Below, one piece after another: positions 30,817 through 42,194 of a DNA stretch of 64,000 nt. Made by a program: the position numbers and the translations under genes. The DNA comes from Cydia pomonella (lineage: Eukaryota; Arthropoda; Insecta; Lepidoptera; Tortricidae): contig NC_084725.1 in NCBI RefSeq assembly GCF_033807575.1, positions 186,001-250,000 of the forward strand. The letters run 5' to 3'. Numbering within the stretch: the first letter of the stretch is position 1; the number at the start of each line of letters is the position of its first letter. The notes under the pieces are model-generated. The model ran no database searches, was not told the DNA's origin, and was given only the letters and a program-made list of their open reading frames with translations.

Positions 30817-30855
<39 letters not shown>

Positions 30856-30915
30856 GGACATGGCGAAACTATAAGGGTTCCGTTTTATGCCATTTGGCTA
30901 CGGAACCCTAAAAAT
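30195..30915 (+). repeat. Repeat family D, longest copy, with GACA microsatellite
   Basis: It starts AAAACCGGCCAAGAGCATGT and ends TTTGGCTACGGAACCCTAAA. A (GACA)n tract occupies 30,816-30,855. It contains GTTAACCAAGGGATGAAACG, shared with 14,258. Confidence 0.8.
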
Positions 30916-31433
30916 AATTATTGTACGTAATCAATCTTAGGTACGTCTTAGAAAGGAAACGAAATAAATTAGGTATCTTTTATAGGTGTGTGTAAAAACC
31001 TAGGTATATTAGTTTTTTTTTAAATATTTCAGTAATTGAAATAATGTTAATCCAATTCTCATACAGTTATTTATCCAACTATGAACTAGTTTTCGAAATC
31101 GAAACATTATCAATCCATTAAGAAAATATTAAGACAATAAAATTTACTACCAGGTGAAGTAAATCCCAAATAAGTTTGATGATTATTCTCTTATTATTAA
31201 TAAGGTAATATCTGGGAGACCGAGCTTTGCTCGGAAAATATACAAAAACTCAAAAATGCGCTTTTTCCCAGAGATAAGACCTAGATTTTTCGCCCTCGGA
31301 AACCCCCATCTAGCAAATTTCATCGAATAGTCATTCCAGATCTAGAGCAGAGCCCAACTGGGGAAGTACCTCCACCTTACAGAAAACCGCAGCCAAATAA
31401 CACTAGACCCTACTCATAGTGTTGTGTTCCTGC
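30916..31433. other. AT-rich spacer
   Basis: No gene seen. AGACCGAGCTTTGCTCGGAA near 31,220 is a short hairpin. Confidence 0.35.
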
Positions 31434-31590
31434 CGGTGAGTAAGGTTGCCAGAGCTCAACGAGGGTGCGGAGTGTTAGGGTCGGCAACGCGCATGTAACT
31501 CCTCTGAAGTTGCGAGCGTACAAAGGCTACGAACACTGCTTACCGTCAGGCGGGCCGTATGATTGTTTGCCACCGACGTAGTTTAAAAAG
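31434..31590 (+). mobile_element. SINE-C copy
   Basis: GGTGAGTAAGGTTGCCAGAG, GGTCGGCAACGCGCATGTAA and GGCGGGCCGTATGATTGTTT closely match the copy nested in SINE-A at 26.1 kb. It ends TAGTTTAAAAAG. Confidence 0.75.
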
Positions 31591-32274
31591 AAAGAACCGT
31601 CGTCAAAACATATTCTTACTTGCCATCTTTTATTGCCGATTCCGAAAGAAAATTAAATCCAAAATGATCCAGTTGTCTTAGAAAATAATCGGAGGACATA
31701 AAAAATTCCAACGAATTACAAATTACCTCCTCTTTGATGCGAGTCAGTGATATAGGAGCCACTTTTTATTAGTATTAAGAATATTTAAATAATAACTTAA
31801 GGTCGCTCTTACTCACAAAATCAACACATCATATTCACTCACACACACACACACGTACACACACACACACACACACATCATGATTTTTATTTCTGATATG
31901 GTTAATTTTTACTCAAAACTGTAAATGTAATATAGGTAGTATTAGTTAGTTTTCTCTTTGCATGTATTTAATTCTGCACACCATTCTGCAGATTGTATTT
32001 TAGTTTAGAGGATACCCCAAAAATGTATGTAGTAATTCTGTAGAGCGGTCACCACGATACAGGCCCAGCCTAGTGTGGGGCCACTGAGCTAGTTATTTAA
32101 TTTTATCTTCTTTCTTTTAATAAACGATTTTTTTTTTTTTTTTTTTTTAATTCGTACATTCAACATTCTATTACAAATTGACTAAGTCCCACGGTAAAGA
32201 ATAAAAGATAAAGCATTATTAGTACCTACTTATAAATACATTTTAATAAGTAACTATTGGATGATTAGTCGCAA
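31591..32274. other. Spacer with CA microsatellite and poly-T
   Basis: No gene seen. An (AC)n tract lies at 31,839-31,877 and a 21-T run at 32,128-32,148. A short SINE-A piece (AATTGACTAAGTCCCACGGT) lies near 32,176. Confidence 0.6.
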
Positions 32275-32458
32275 TAAATAAAAAATATAGGGACATTCCT
32301 ACACAAATTGCCTAAGTCCCACGGTAAGCCAAGAAGGCTTGTATTGTGGGAACTCAGACAACGATATAATGAAATATAAAAATACATAAATACATAGAAA
32401 ACATCCATGACTCAGGAACAAATATCTGTGCTCAACACACAAATAAATGCCCTTACCG
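32275..32458 (-). mobile_element. SINE-A copy, head-truncated
   Basis: The minus strand has AAGGGCATTTATTTGTGTGT, the GAGTCATGGATGTTTTCTAT block and GCCTTCTTGGCTTACCGTGG. It stops before the B box. Confidence 0.7.
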
Positions 32459-32694
32459 GTATTTTACTTCTAATCAGATGTTTTTATTTTATTTAGGAGG
32501 CATAAACAAGTTGTTTATTTAGTCACCTGCTCTAAATAAACACCCTGTATAGGCGTGATTTAGGTCGCCGATAGACACCTGCAACAACAGATGAGTCGCA
32601 AGTGCATTGTCGCGGCGTTTAAGAGTTCATTCTGCAGTTTATATCACCAAGTAATTATACTGATTGTCAATGATTATTGATTTATTACGCGGCC

Positions 32695-33410
32695 CTTAGA
32701 TTCAACCCTGTTTCTGCCGCGATGACCGCGGTCCGTCACAAATTGTCCCCAATGATCGTGTCGTCATTGGCCTACGACAATAATAATTACTATTTCAAAC
32801 CTTTTTCAAACGTATGTGAAGGAAGTTACCCATTCGTGATCTAAACCAATCTGTATAACATACGTAAAATAAGTTTTTGGCAAAAATTTCATTTATGGTA
32901 CAAGCTTTTATCGCTGACTGTACTTTTCTTCCCACAGGCAACTAATACTCATCGAGACTTTTTTTTTCAGGTTGCGTTGTTTCAACACAAAGTTCCTATA
33001 TCCACCTGCTGTCTCCATCATCAGATCACTTCGATGGTGCCATAATATTTCATTGCCACCCGACTTACATATGCATGCAAATTTTCAGCTCAATTGGAAA
33101 TCAGGAAATGGGTAAAATTTTGGTTCCAAGATTTCATCCACACACATACTAACAGGGCAAGTTTGTAAGAAACTATTCGCGATCTAAACTAACCTTATGT
33201 TGTACTACCAAATTATCGAAGATTCTTGATTACACCGCGTATATCGGCCACCGATTTAACCCTGTTTCTGCCGCGATGACCGCGGTCCGTCACCCATTGT
33301 CCCCAAAGTGACCCTGTTGTCACTGGCCTACGACAATAACAATTACTGTTTCGAACATGTGCGAAGGAAGTTACTTACTTATTCGTGATCTAAATCTACC
33401 TACCGCTATA
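32695..33410. repeat. Diverged direct duplication flanking a repeat T copy
   Basis: CCCTGTTTCTGCCGCGATGA and the next ~150 bases at 32,707-32,850 recur at 33,260-33,400, including GACCGCGGTCCGTCAC, GCCTACGACAATAA and TATTCGTGATCTAAA-type blocks. The spacer between the two copies is largely a repeat T element. Confidence 0.65.
32870..33190 (+). repeat. Repeat family T
   Basis: From AAGTTTTTGGCAAAAATTTC and GGTACAAGCTTTTATCGCTG through TCACTTCGATGGTGCCATAA to ACAGGGCAAGTTTGTAAG. Confidence 0.8.
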
Positions 33411-33524
33411 GTAAATAATATGCTGAAGTAGAGAACTGCTGAAACAATATATTATTTGTAAGAACATTTCTTGTTACACTGCGGCATTGTTGGTTACATT
33501 AAAAATCCAAAAACGCTTATAAAG

Positions 33525-33610
33525 TTTTATTACAATACAATACAATACAAACACTCTTTATTGACCACACCTCAATACAGAAACAGTACAAATAATACAA
33601 CACAACAATC
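33525..33610 (-). mobile_element. LINE 3'-tail fragment
   Basis: A (CAATA)n run, then CACCTCAATACAGAAACAGT and AATACAACACAAC match the tail at 22.5 kb. It is truncated before the GTCTGGAAG core. Confidence 0.55.
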
Positions 33611-33837
33611 AACACAAACAATTCTGAACAAAAAGTACAAATAATTCTGTTTAAAAAGGTTCGAAATAATAAGTTAGTTGAATTAATGTATAATTTCGCA
33701 TTTAAAATTATCAATGGATTAATAAAGAATAAAAATAATCAGGCTTTCATAGTTTTAGCGATTACGTTATAATAAAATAAATATCAATAATAATTATAAA
33801 AACCATAGAAATCAAATAAATGAAAATAGAGAGTATG

Positions 33838-33981
33838 AGGTACAGTCAAAGAATTTAATTTCCTACCCATTTCGTACCTTGTCATAGTGACAATAGTATG
33901 AGGTCTCTGGCGAGTTTCATGTTGTTTGTCACGGTGACAAACTACGAAATGGGTAAGAAATTAAATTCCTTGACCGTACCT
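33838..33981. mobile_element. MITE with 39-bp inverted ends
   Basis: AGGTACAGTCAAAGAATTTA at the left and TAAATTCCTTGACCGTACCT at the right are inverted copies, and pairing continues through CCCATTTCGTA/TACGAAATGGG. A small inner hairpin GTCATAGTGAC and GTCACGGTGAC is also present. 144 bp, non-coding. Confidence 0.8.
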
Positions 33982-34009
33982 AATGTGGTATAACATATTT
34001 TTTTTTTTT

Positions 34010-34331
34010 ATTACCTAGCCTAGCCTAGCGGTAAGAGCGTGCGACTTTCAATCCGGAGGTCGCGGGTTCAAACCCCGGCACGTACCAATGAGTTTTAGGA
34101 AGTTATGTACGATATATCATTTAATATTTACTAGTCGCTTTTCGGTGAAGGAAAACATCGTGAGGAAACCGGACTAATCCCGATAAGGCCCAGTTTATCC
34201 TCTGGGTTGGAAGGTCAGATGCCAGTCGCTTTCGTAAAAACTAGTGCCAATCCTGGGGTTAGTTGTCAACCGAACCCCAGGCTCCCATGAGCCGTGGCAA
34301 AAATGCCGGGACAACGTGAGGAAGAAGAGGT
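34010..34331 (+). mobile_element. SINE-B copy, near full length
   Basis: Head CCTAGCGGTAAGAGCGTGCG (A box) and GGTCGCGGGTTCAAACCCCG (B box). The body has CGCTTTTCGGTGAAGGAAAA, TGGAAGGTCAGATGCCAGTC and GCTCCCATGAGCCGTGGCAA, and it ends GGGACAACGTGAGGAAGAAG. Confidence 0.88.
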
Positions 34332-34369
34332 TATTTTTTACTCTGTTTTCCAGTATTATGACGAAGAAG

Positions 34370-34820
34370 TTTATTAGTTATTTGTTTTACAAGGGGCAAA
34401 GTTGTTGTTTAACCGCTCGTGCTAATATTGATACCCGAGCAAGCGAGAGATTCCAAAATAGAACCACCAGCATAGCGAGTGGTTCGAGTAGTGGAATCTT
34501 GATCGTTGCGAGGGTTTCAAGGCACAAGGGTTAAACAAACTTTGCCTCCGAGTGAAACACAACATTTTTCACCACACCAACGCAAGGAAAATAATAACTA
34601 TGAAATACCAAAGAAAAACAAACCAAATCAAATCCAAATGAACGTAATAATACATTGATCATTGAAAATCATCATTTAAAAGTCAATTCTACCAACTAAC
34701 ATAAGGAAACGACTCAAAATTTGCATCTGATTAGGTACTTTACCCCACATGTGGATAAAACGCATCTTTCTCATTAGTTTTTGAACAATAAACCTTTACA
34801 AGTTGGTGTGGTGAAAAAAA
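34370..34820 (+). repeat. Repeat family B
   Basis: TTTTACAAGGGGCAAAGTTG, TTGATACCCGAGCAAGCGAG, ACTTTGCCTCCGAGTGAAAC and CATGTGGATAAAACGCATCT are shared with the inverted copy at 39.9-40.4 kb. It ends near TTTACAAGTTGGTGTGGTGA. Confidence 0.7.
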
Positions 34821-35104
34821 ATCTTATTATAATTTTATGTTCATTTTGTAACAGCAATTTTTTCTACAATAGTTTGATCTACAATTTCGTAACTGATTTC
34901 TTAGAAAACCTGTTTTAATCGCTAACCCTTCGTTTCCCACGCTGCGCGCCGGCCACTGTCCGCTCCGGCGTCGTCCCCTATTGTGAGGATAAATATTGTA
35001 TTCTTACAATGTCTGGCAAAATATTGAGCCATTACTGATATGAGAATAAGTAAAACCAAAAAAAATGTTGCTGTAAGGTTTCGAAATATTAACGGATATT
35101 ATAT

Positions 35105-35435
35105 AATAAGTTTTTGGCACAAATTTAATTTTTGGTACAAGCTTTTATCGCTGATTATACTTTTCTTTCCACAGGCAACTAATACTCATCGAGCAAATTC
35201 TAAAAACCCCAAACACAATTAGGTTGCGTTGTTTTATCACAGAGTTCCTATGTCCACCTCTTGTCTCCGTCATCAGATCAGCTCGATGGTACCATAATAT
35301 TGCATTGTCACCCGACTTACATATGTATGCAAATTTTCAGCTCAATCGGAAACCGGGAAGTGGATCAAATTTAACTTGCAAGATTTGATTACAAACAGAC
35401 AACGGTCAGGTGAAAGTAAATAAAAGCTTGTAAAA
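35105..35435 (+). repeat. Repeat family T, most complete copy
   Basis: It contains all the conserved blocks in order, from AAGTTTTTGGCACAAATT to AAATAAAAGCTTGTAAAATC. It is a useful reference for the interrupted copy at 42.2 kb. Confidence 0.82.
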
Positions 35436-35447
35436 TCCAATATGTTG

Positions 35448-35719
35448 TAATATAATAATAATAATAAATATTATAGGACATTATTACACAAATTGACTAA
35501 GTCCCACAGTAAGCTCAATAAGGCTTGTGTTGAGGGTACTTAGACAACGATATATATAATATATAAATATTTATAAATACTTAAATACATAGAAAACACC
35601 CATGACTCAGGAACAAATATCCAAGCTCATCACACGAATAAATGCCCTTACCAGGATTTGAACCCGGGACCATCAGCTTCGTGGGCAGGGTCACTACCCA
35701 CTAGGCCAAACCGGTCGTC
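35448..35719 (-). mobile_element. SINE-A copy, full length
   Basis: On the minus strand: head GACGACCGGTTTGGCCTAGT, B box GGTTCAAATCC, conserved body and a TAATATTTATTATTATTATT tail. Confidence 0.88.
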
Positions 35720-35837
35720 AAACATCAAACATAAAATATACATATGTAGTTTATTTTACTTGTACGTATCTGTTTTATTTATTATTTGTTGTTATATCTA
35801 ATAAAGTTCGGAGTTAACGTTCTGTGTTGAATAGCCC

Positions 35838-35925
35838 CATGGCAGTCGCTTTCGTAAAAACTAGTGCCGAGCGGACCCCAGGCTCCCCAAATGAGCCGTG
35901 CCAAAAATTACACACGGGACAACAA
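35838..35925 (+). mobile_element. SINE-B 3' fragment
   Basis: GGCAGTCGCTTTCGTAAAAA, CGGACCCCAGGCTCCC and ATGAGCCGTGCC match the 3' half of SINE-B. Confidence 0.7.
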
Positions 35926-36025
35926 TATTCATGATGAATTTCGATAAAAATCATAAAAAACGAAACCATCCCTCATCTTCGTAGGATTTAAAAAAAAAAT
36001 ATTTGTTGTAAGTTTTATTGGTTAC

Positions 36026-36430
36026 TAGCTGTGCCCGCGGCTCCGCCCGCGTGGAATTCGGTTTCTGTTATTAAGCGGCTATTTCGCCCCTAATTTCTCT
36101 CCCTCTCCCATGGAGGTGGAACTTGAAGTAAAGTTGACGGATGGATACGCTAGAGGACTTCACTATAGTCCAGATTAAATATTTTACAATTAGGTACCAC
36201 TTAAACTACACTCCAAAATCAAAAGTTTTTTTCGCGCTTATTCAAATTTTTGAGGTGATTTAAACGACATAGAGTAGTAGGTGTATATCGGACAATACAG
36301 TACCATTTTTGTATTACATGCTTGTCTGTACCTATCCAAATCATGTCCATGGCAAATATCATCCAAATCGGTCCATGAAAAGGTAAGAAAGGAATAAGGA
36401 AATATACCCTTACATAGAAATCCATACTTC
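36026..36430 (+). repeat. CTGTGCCCGCGG-type interspersed repeat
   Basis: It starts ACTAGCTGTGCCCGCGGCTC, a segment I recognise as widespread in arthropod genomes. It continues through TATTTCGCCCC to AAATCGGTCCATGAAAAGG. A related 3' part is near 38,140-38,290. Family assignment is uncertain. Confidence 0.5.
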
Positions 36431-36635
36431 CTAAAATACTTTCGGATTTAGGTGTAATATTAGTTAGAAGTAAGATGAGAGGAAAGGAGAAGAGATATCA
36501 AAATCTTGAGGCCGAGCATTTGCATTTTATTTACAGTTATGTTTATGTATGCACACCCAAATATACATACAATTATATCTACAGTTACATACAAATAAGT
36601 AGGTATGTAAAGTATATTTACATAACATTGACATT

Positions 36636-37110
36636 TTACAATATTTCTTTGTACACCACATTGTAAGTCTCCCTGGCGGGTATTAGCACGAATAGCTCCG
36701 TGCAGCTGATAACGCGCAAACACGCCACGTATTTAGAGCTGCCCGTGCGCAAGTCCATGCCGGCGGCGCGCAAAGTCTGCCCCTGCCACTTAATTGTTAA
36801 TGGTCATGGAAAAGCAGACGCTCAAGGATAACTGTAGGTGCTTGAAGCGGAACGGGAACTTGCTCAGGATGAGGGGCATGCGCGGGATGAACACGGCTTC
36901 TCCGGCGCCGCACCCCATCAGGATCTGCGCCTCGATGAGGTTTCGCTGCAGTTGCACTACTTTTAGCCGGGTTCCGTTGCATAACGTGTGCTAGGAATCC
37001 TGAAGCACTCGATGAGTTTAGCAACTCCACCGGGTATGTTGTGACGTGGCCTTCATTTAAGACAGTGTTAGAGGAATTATATACTGCATGTTCACCTTCG
37101 ATTTCCGCGC
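36636..37110 (-). pseudogene. Helitron PIF1-like helicase, C-terminal remnant
   Basis: The minus strand, in shifting frames, reads TYPVELLNS, then NGTRLKVVQLQRNLIEAQIL, GCGAGEAVFIPRMPLI, FPFRFKHLQ and CFSMTIN, then after a stop and frame change QTLRAAGMDL, YVACLRV and LFVLIPARETYNVVYKEIL with a terminal TAA (36,636-36,638). This is the C-terminal order of the SF1 PIF1-like helicase encoded by Helitron rolling-circle transposons, or less likely a host PIF1. A piece expected between PVELLNS and NGTRL is deleted. It has stops and at least one frameshift, so it cannot be functional. The G+C content is higher than the flanks. Confidence 0.75.
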
Positions 37111-37500
37111 ATTAACTGCCGCTGCCTATTCCTTTTTTTTGCGTGAGTATGGCTCTCTCACAAACCCAAGATTTCTCACGCTGCGTCACCTGTGTCAGGT
37201 CTCCGTTCCGAATGAGGTTTTCACCGACGGAAGGAACGATTCTGCATAACGTCTCTGGTAGTCGCGGCTACGTCTGAAATCACGATCGTCGCTAGTTTCG
37301 AGGGATCTCACAGATTGCGTACGATGTCTTTGGGATCGCAACGGAGACTCGCGCTAGCATGCTGTTTCAGCCGAAAGTGAAGCGGCCTACCTGGCTAGAG
37401 CGCCACTGAGTCTCTTACCGTGGTCTTCCTCAGACTCCTGAGACCGTGCCCCTTGTAGCCTTAATGCGTTGCGAGACTTTCGCGAAAGATTTCATTGTTT
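37111..37500 (-). pseudogene. Probable Helitron Rep-helicase N-terminal remnant
   Basis: The minus strand reads in one frame RNALRLQGARSQESEEDHGKR..., then LETSDDRDFRRSRDYQRRYA, with stops. The Arg/Glu-rich ET-S-DR repeats resemble the N-terminal low-complexity part of lepidopteran Helitron ORFs. It directly precedes the helicase C-terminus, so the Rep and main helicase regions would be missing by internal deletion. Inference from composition and position; no catalytic Rep motif remains. Confidence 0.45.
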
Positions 37501-39338
37501 TCGGGAAGGCATTTAAACGCGTATAAAATGCGAGTTCCAAATCGTTTGACATTTACTCCGCAAACGTCAGAGAAAACTGTTTTTTTTTCAAAGTACCCAC
37601 CTTCGTGGCCATCATTAAGTGCTTAAAGAAGGCTATACGTATGAATATGGATGCGATATAATTACGATTAGGTATAATTCATGACGGAGAAAATTAATAT
37701 TTTTTAAAATAATTGTGCAATTATGCGCGTGTTGATTTTACCACCAATACGTAAGTATTTAACGTTACTCATTTTTAGTTTACCTGATTACTAAATGTTT
37801 ACTCAGTTCCCCAAAAGATGGCACTGTGCAATGTGTGACAATCAATTTACTGTTAAATACAATTAAATTTGTTGATATCCGTACCCCCTCTTCTAAATTT
37901 CGAGTTAATTTGGCAAAATCCTTTCTTGGAGGTTTAATTTCAGCGCCATCTGTTAGTTTAGCAGGGTACTCGATAGTCGTAGCATATATTTGAAAAAAGT
38001 TTGCACCTCCTTCAAACCAAAAAAAAAAAACCAAGAAAAGTTTGCACCTTCTTCTTTCCTTTTTTGTAGCGCCATAAGACTCAGGTGCAAACTTAATCGA
38101 GTGTAGTGGCTACGTCCCCCCCCCTTCTAGGAGTTGAATTTTTTTAGCCTATAACTTGGCCGGGGATTTTCTCGACAGATTAGTAAAGTTTGCATCAAAA
38201 TCCGTTTAGCCGTTTTCACGTGATGCGCGGTTAAATAAACAGACAAACAGAAAAACAGACAAACAGACAAAAATTCTAAAAACTGTTGTAACGTGTTCTG
38301 TTATCGATTCTAAGTATCCCCAGCCAACTTTTTTTCGAATATCTTCCATGTACAGACTTTCGACCCTCTTCAGCTTTATTATATGTATATAGATACAATA
38401 CTAGAATTCCTTGAGTTCACCATAAAACATCCCTAAGAAATCATGTTTAATTTTCATATTTCTTAATAAACCGGTTTCAACCCTTACTTTTCTCACGCTG
38501 ACCGCTGCCCGTTGTCCGACGTCCAGTCCAGAGTCGTCACAAAGACAACGACGCATTGAAACCTGTTTCTTTTCCCACCGACGACGGACACGGCCGGGGA
38601 CAAAATGTTCAGTCGCGCGGTGGACGGGTTAACGTGCGTTCCCAATTTTAAAATGTATCTTAGGAAAGTTGATCTAGGTTGGAAAAGTGGCAAGATTCAC
38701 CAAAATAGATCTTTGCAATAGAAAATTGCAGTTAACTTATCGCTAAAAAACAATTGAACGGCCTAATCACATAGAAAAAACCTTTTAAGGTAAATTTATC
38801 AAAAGGCCGCTATGGGCCGAAGAAAAGACACCAGAGGTGCAAAGTGGTCGTGATCCTCAGGAATGAGGGACTGACTTAAAGAATGGACTTAGATTAGAAG
38901 TGTTGTTTGTGGACCTTGTGGACCTCTGAGGTTGTGTTTAGAATCAATATAGACATGTCACATGATGTTTATATCAAATTTAAAATATGTACTTACATCA
39001 ATGTGTATATACAGATGTAAGTTACTACCTTACAAAATTTAGGGACAAAAATGTGTCGAAAATTGGGGACATTCTGTACCATCGATTAACAGGTTGAAGT
39101 GAATTACGAAAATAATCGTAAAAATGAATTGTACCATTTTGAATTATTTTATTTTTCGGGAGGCGCATTTAGTGAGACTTTATATATGTGTTTTTTTAAT
39201 TATATGATGCTCAATTTGTTACAATTACAAGACTGATCTTAAAGTACAATTTATTTAAATACACAGCATAATACATATAAAACTTAAAATCTAAATATAA
39301 AAATAAATAATACTAATCTTAAAATAACTAATTAAAAA
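37501..39338. other. Spacer, mostly AT-rich
   Basis: No gene seen. 38,140-38,290 carries a GATTTTCTCGACAGATTAG...CCGTTTAGCCGTTTTCACG repeat. 38,495-38,640 is GC-richer with no recognised frame. Confidence 0.4.
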
Positions 39339-39541
39339 CTATCCCCCTGCGGCATGGTGCCGTAGATGCTGGCAGCATTTCCCCGTTGTATCGCAATACT
39401 TATTCTCTGTGCGAGGAAGCTGCCAGCTCTACGATCACCGGTAGCGTCTGCTATTTTTTTGGATAATTCCTTGAATAGTGTAGATGCATTCCGACCCCAC
39501 GGGCCAAGGGTCTCGACGCCAAAAGGTACGAAATCGTATTC
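39339..39541 (-). pseudogene. C-terminal remnant of endonuclease-bearing LINE (copy 3)
   Basis: The minus strand reads YDFVPFGVETLGPWG, KELSKKIADATGDRRAGSFL and AQRISIAIQRGNAASIYGTM, then PQGD and a TAG stop at 39,339-39,341. This is the same C-terminal domain as 14,611-15,357 but a different lineage. A 3' UTR with AATAAATTGTACTTTAAG-type sequence continues to about 39,235. Upstream homology ends near 39,555, as expected for a 5'-truncated LINE copy. Confidence 0.72.
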
Positions 39542-39924
39542 AAGACTACAAGACTTATATATGAAAAAACAGCAACAGTGCTATGAGAACTCAAATTCGA
39601 TTTTGTATTGGTGGTGTTTGTGAATAAAGTATTTAACCTTTTGTATGCGGTTAAAATCCGTCGGTTCAAACCTGAGTTGTGCTGAACAGAGCAGAATAAA
39701 GCGGGCCAGAATAAGCTGTTCACTTGTGATTTTTCAAGATGGGTTCCAACGAAGAAATCAAAGAAGGAATCACATAGTAAGTATCACTTTATTGCCTAAT
39801 TGTATTATACTTTCTTAAGTAATTTCCAGAAATTCAATCTCTATCGAGCTGGCGCGGACGAAAGACAGGTGAAATAAGTGTTGGAATTCTCGGCCCGGAT
39901 CCAGACCGTTCTAACTTGATTTAG

Positions 39925-40370
39925 AAATTGGTAAAGACTCTCTGGACTGTTCAAAAACTGACGAGAAAGTTGCATTTTATCCACATGTGTGGCAAAGCAA
40001 TCTGATGCAAATTTTGAGTTGTTTTATTATGCTAGCTGGTAGAATGGATTTTTAAATGACAATTTTAAATGATAAATATTTAATAACATTCATTTTGAAT
40101 TGATTTGATTTGATTTTGTTTGATATTTTGCAGTTAGTATTTTCCTTGCGTTGGTATGGTGAAAATTTTTGTTTCACTCGGAGGCAAAGTTTGTTTAACC
40201 CTCGTGCATTGACACCCTGGAAACACTAAAAAGTTCATGGTTCAATTTTAGAGTCATACGCTTGCTCGGGTATCAATATTGGCACGAGAGGTTAAACAAC
40301 AATTTTGCCCCCTTGTAAAACAAATAACTATTACTTTTAGTGCTGCTATAATCAGGTGCCAAGCGAGTCA
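39925..40370 (-). repeat. Repeat family B
   Basis: An inverted relative of 34,370-34,820. GTTTCACTCGGAGGCAAAGT, CTTGCTCGGGTATCAATATT, GGTTAAACAACAATTTTGCC and TTTTATCCACATGTGTGGCA are shared blocks. Confidence 0.7.
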
Positions 40371-40676
40371 AGTGACCTAATTCCAGTGAAAAGCAAGAGT
40401 GCCTTATCCGTGTCCCAGCGGCTAAATTATTTTGTATTTTATTAAAAGCGAGATTTTAAAATATACCGTTTTAATACTTTTAATTCTTCGTCTTAATTTA
40501 ATTTGACACAAAATAGGAGAAGTCCTGAGTTCGAACCTCTTTTGGTACTCAATAGTAATTATTCTGTTTAGGAAAAAAGATGGTGCAGTATTCTGAATGT
40601 TATAGAATTATTTAAGGGTTAATGAGATATCTATTTATCTTGCCTCAAATGATAATCCCTTTGAAAGTTCATTTTT
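40371..40676. other. AT-rich spacer
   Basis: Nothing recognised. Confidence 0.3.
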
Positions 40677-41160
40677 ATATGGAGTAGATGTCACATAATA
40701 GTAGTTTATGTGACTGCTACATAATGAAAGGCATTAAAATATTTAAAATACGAGTATGGGTTTATAATATATTATTTAAGAGTATTTTCATCCCTAATTA
40801 TATACAGTTACATAATCAGCTTCAACAAAACAACAATTAACTTTATAAATCTTTCATGTTACTTGATATTGAACGATATGGCGATCGGCCCCCAAAACTA
40901 GTTTGTCTCTGAATTAAAAAAACACGGATTTTTCATTTGCCGCCGTTTGACATCTAGTTTATCTTAAATGTAATATGTTTCGTTGAAGTTTATGGTATAG
41001 ATGTAGATAAAGTAGTGTATGTAACTGTACATAATTAGGCATTATAAGACTCGTGTGATCCTTTTATTAAACTCATTTCATTCGTTTCATAAACCCACAC
41101 TCGTATTTTAATGGCTTTCATTATGTAGGAGTCACACAAACTACTAGTACCTATACATTT
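40677..41160. mobile_element. MITE-like element, inverted arms ~60-70 bp
   Basis: GTAGTTTATGTGACTGCTAC, ATAATGAAAGGCATTAAAAT and ACGAGTATGGGTTTATAA (from 40,702) are repeated in reverse at 41,090-41,150 (ACCCACACTCGTATTTTAAT, GCTTTCATTATGTAGGAGTC). The inner ~330 bp is AT-rich and non-coding. Confidence 0.65.
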
Positions 41161-42190
41161 TTTGGAAGACATCAAAACATTATAAAAATATATTGCTTTC
41201 ATTATTAAATTAAGCCCAAAAAAAGGGACTTGAAGGAACTGTCACAGGCATCATTATTTCAGATTCAGTGAAGTCGCTCCTGAAACCTTTATTTTAATCA
41301 TCACCGCTAAGATACACCTATTAAATAAGAGATAAATAATCCCACCACGAATAAGGACTGCCATTTGGCCAAGACACCGAACAATCAACCGTAATCGATA
41401 CAATTCCAGCGTCGCCGCAAAATTCCTGTGAAAATTTCAAACTAACGGAAATTTTGCAGCAATCCGTTCAGAGGAGCAATTTAGTCCCGACAGAGAGTAG
41501 TTACGAATAGAAACTGGCAACAAAGTCGCCATATAAGAAATAAAGGTATGAAGCTAGGTAACAGGTGAAAATAATGCGTCAGTGAGGGTAGTTAACAGAC
41601 GACGCAATGCGTGATAATTTTTTATCATTAGGCGTTTGTGGATTTAAAAAATACTACAAAATATACTTATTATTCAATAGTTGTGAATATGTATATGTAC
41701 GTATATATAAAATGTATATTTATAATACCTATATTATTATAGTATTCTCGACTTGTGTCTATTCTCATATCAACTCTCTAGAATCCTGCACCAAACAGTT
41801 TCTGTTTAGCCCAATTGTTGACTGATAGAGAATACCTTAAGTTGTTAAATCCGCGTAGTCTTTTCTGTAAACTTGTGCAATGACGAGCTATGTAAAAGGT
41901 TCCAGTGCTCCTGGAAGCGATCCTGACATATATCTGTAATCTGTAATGGTGTTTAGTATGCTGTTTAATGAGTTGAGCAGTCTTTACTGCCTATTCACTG
42001 GTCTCTGTCCCGACTGAGTCATTTAGTTCGCGTCTTGGCGAAGGCAGATGATTTGCAATTTGTTTTCTCGGGCTGCTGTCGGCCCGGGCGGAGAAGGTCT
42101 CTAGTGAGATGAGTGAATGGGAATTTTCTGATGTGAGTGAATGGTTGAAGAGGATAAAGTCCGTCTAAGCTTACCTTGCACCGACTCGAG
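41161..42190. other. Spacer with mixed repeat fragments
   Basis: No gene seen. TTTAGCCCAATTGTTGACTG at 41,806 resembles TTTGCCTAAACGTTGACTGG at 2,482, a short interspersed repeat block. Confidence 0.35.
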
Positions 42191-42194
42191 CAGA

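Noticed and set aside
30816..30855. CRISPR-like or regulatory array
   Set aside because: It is a simple GACA microsatellite inside repeat D.
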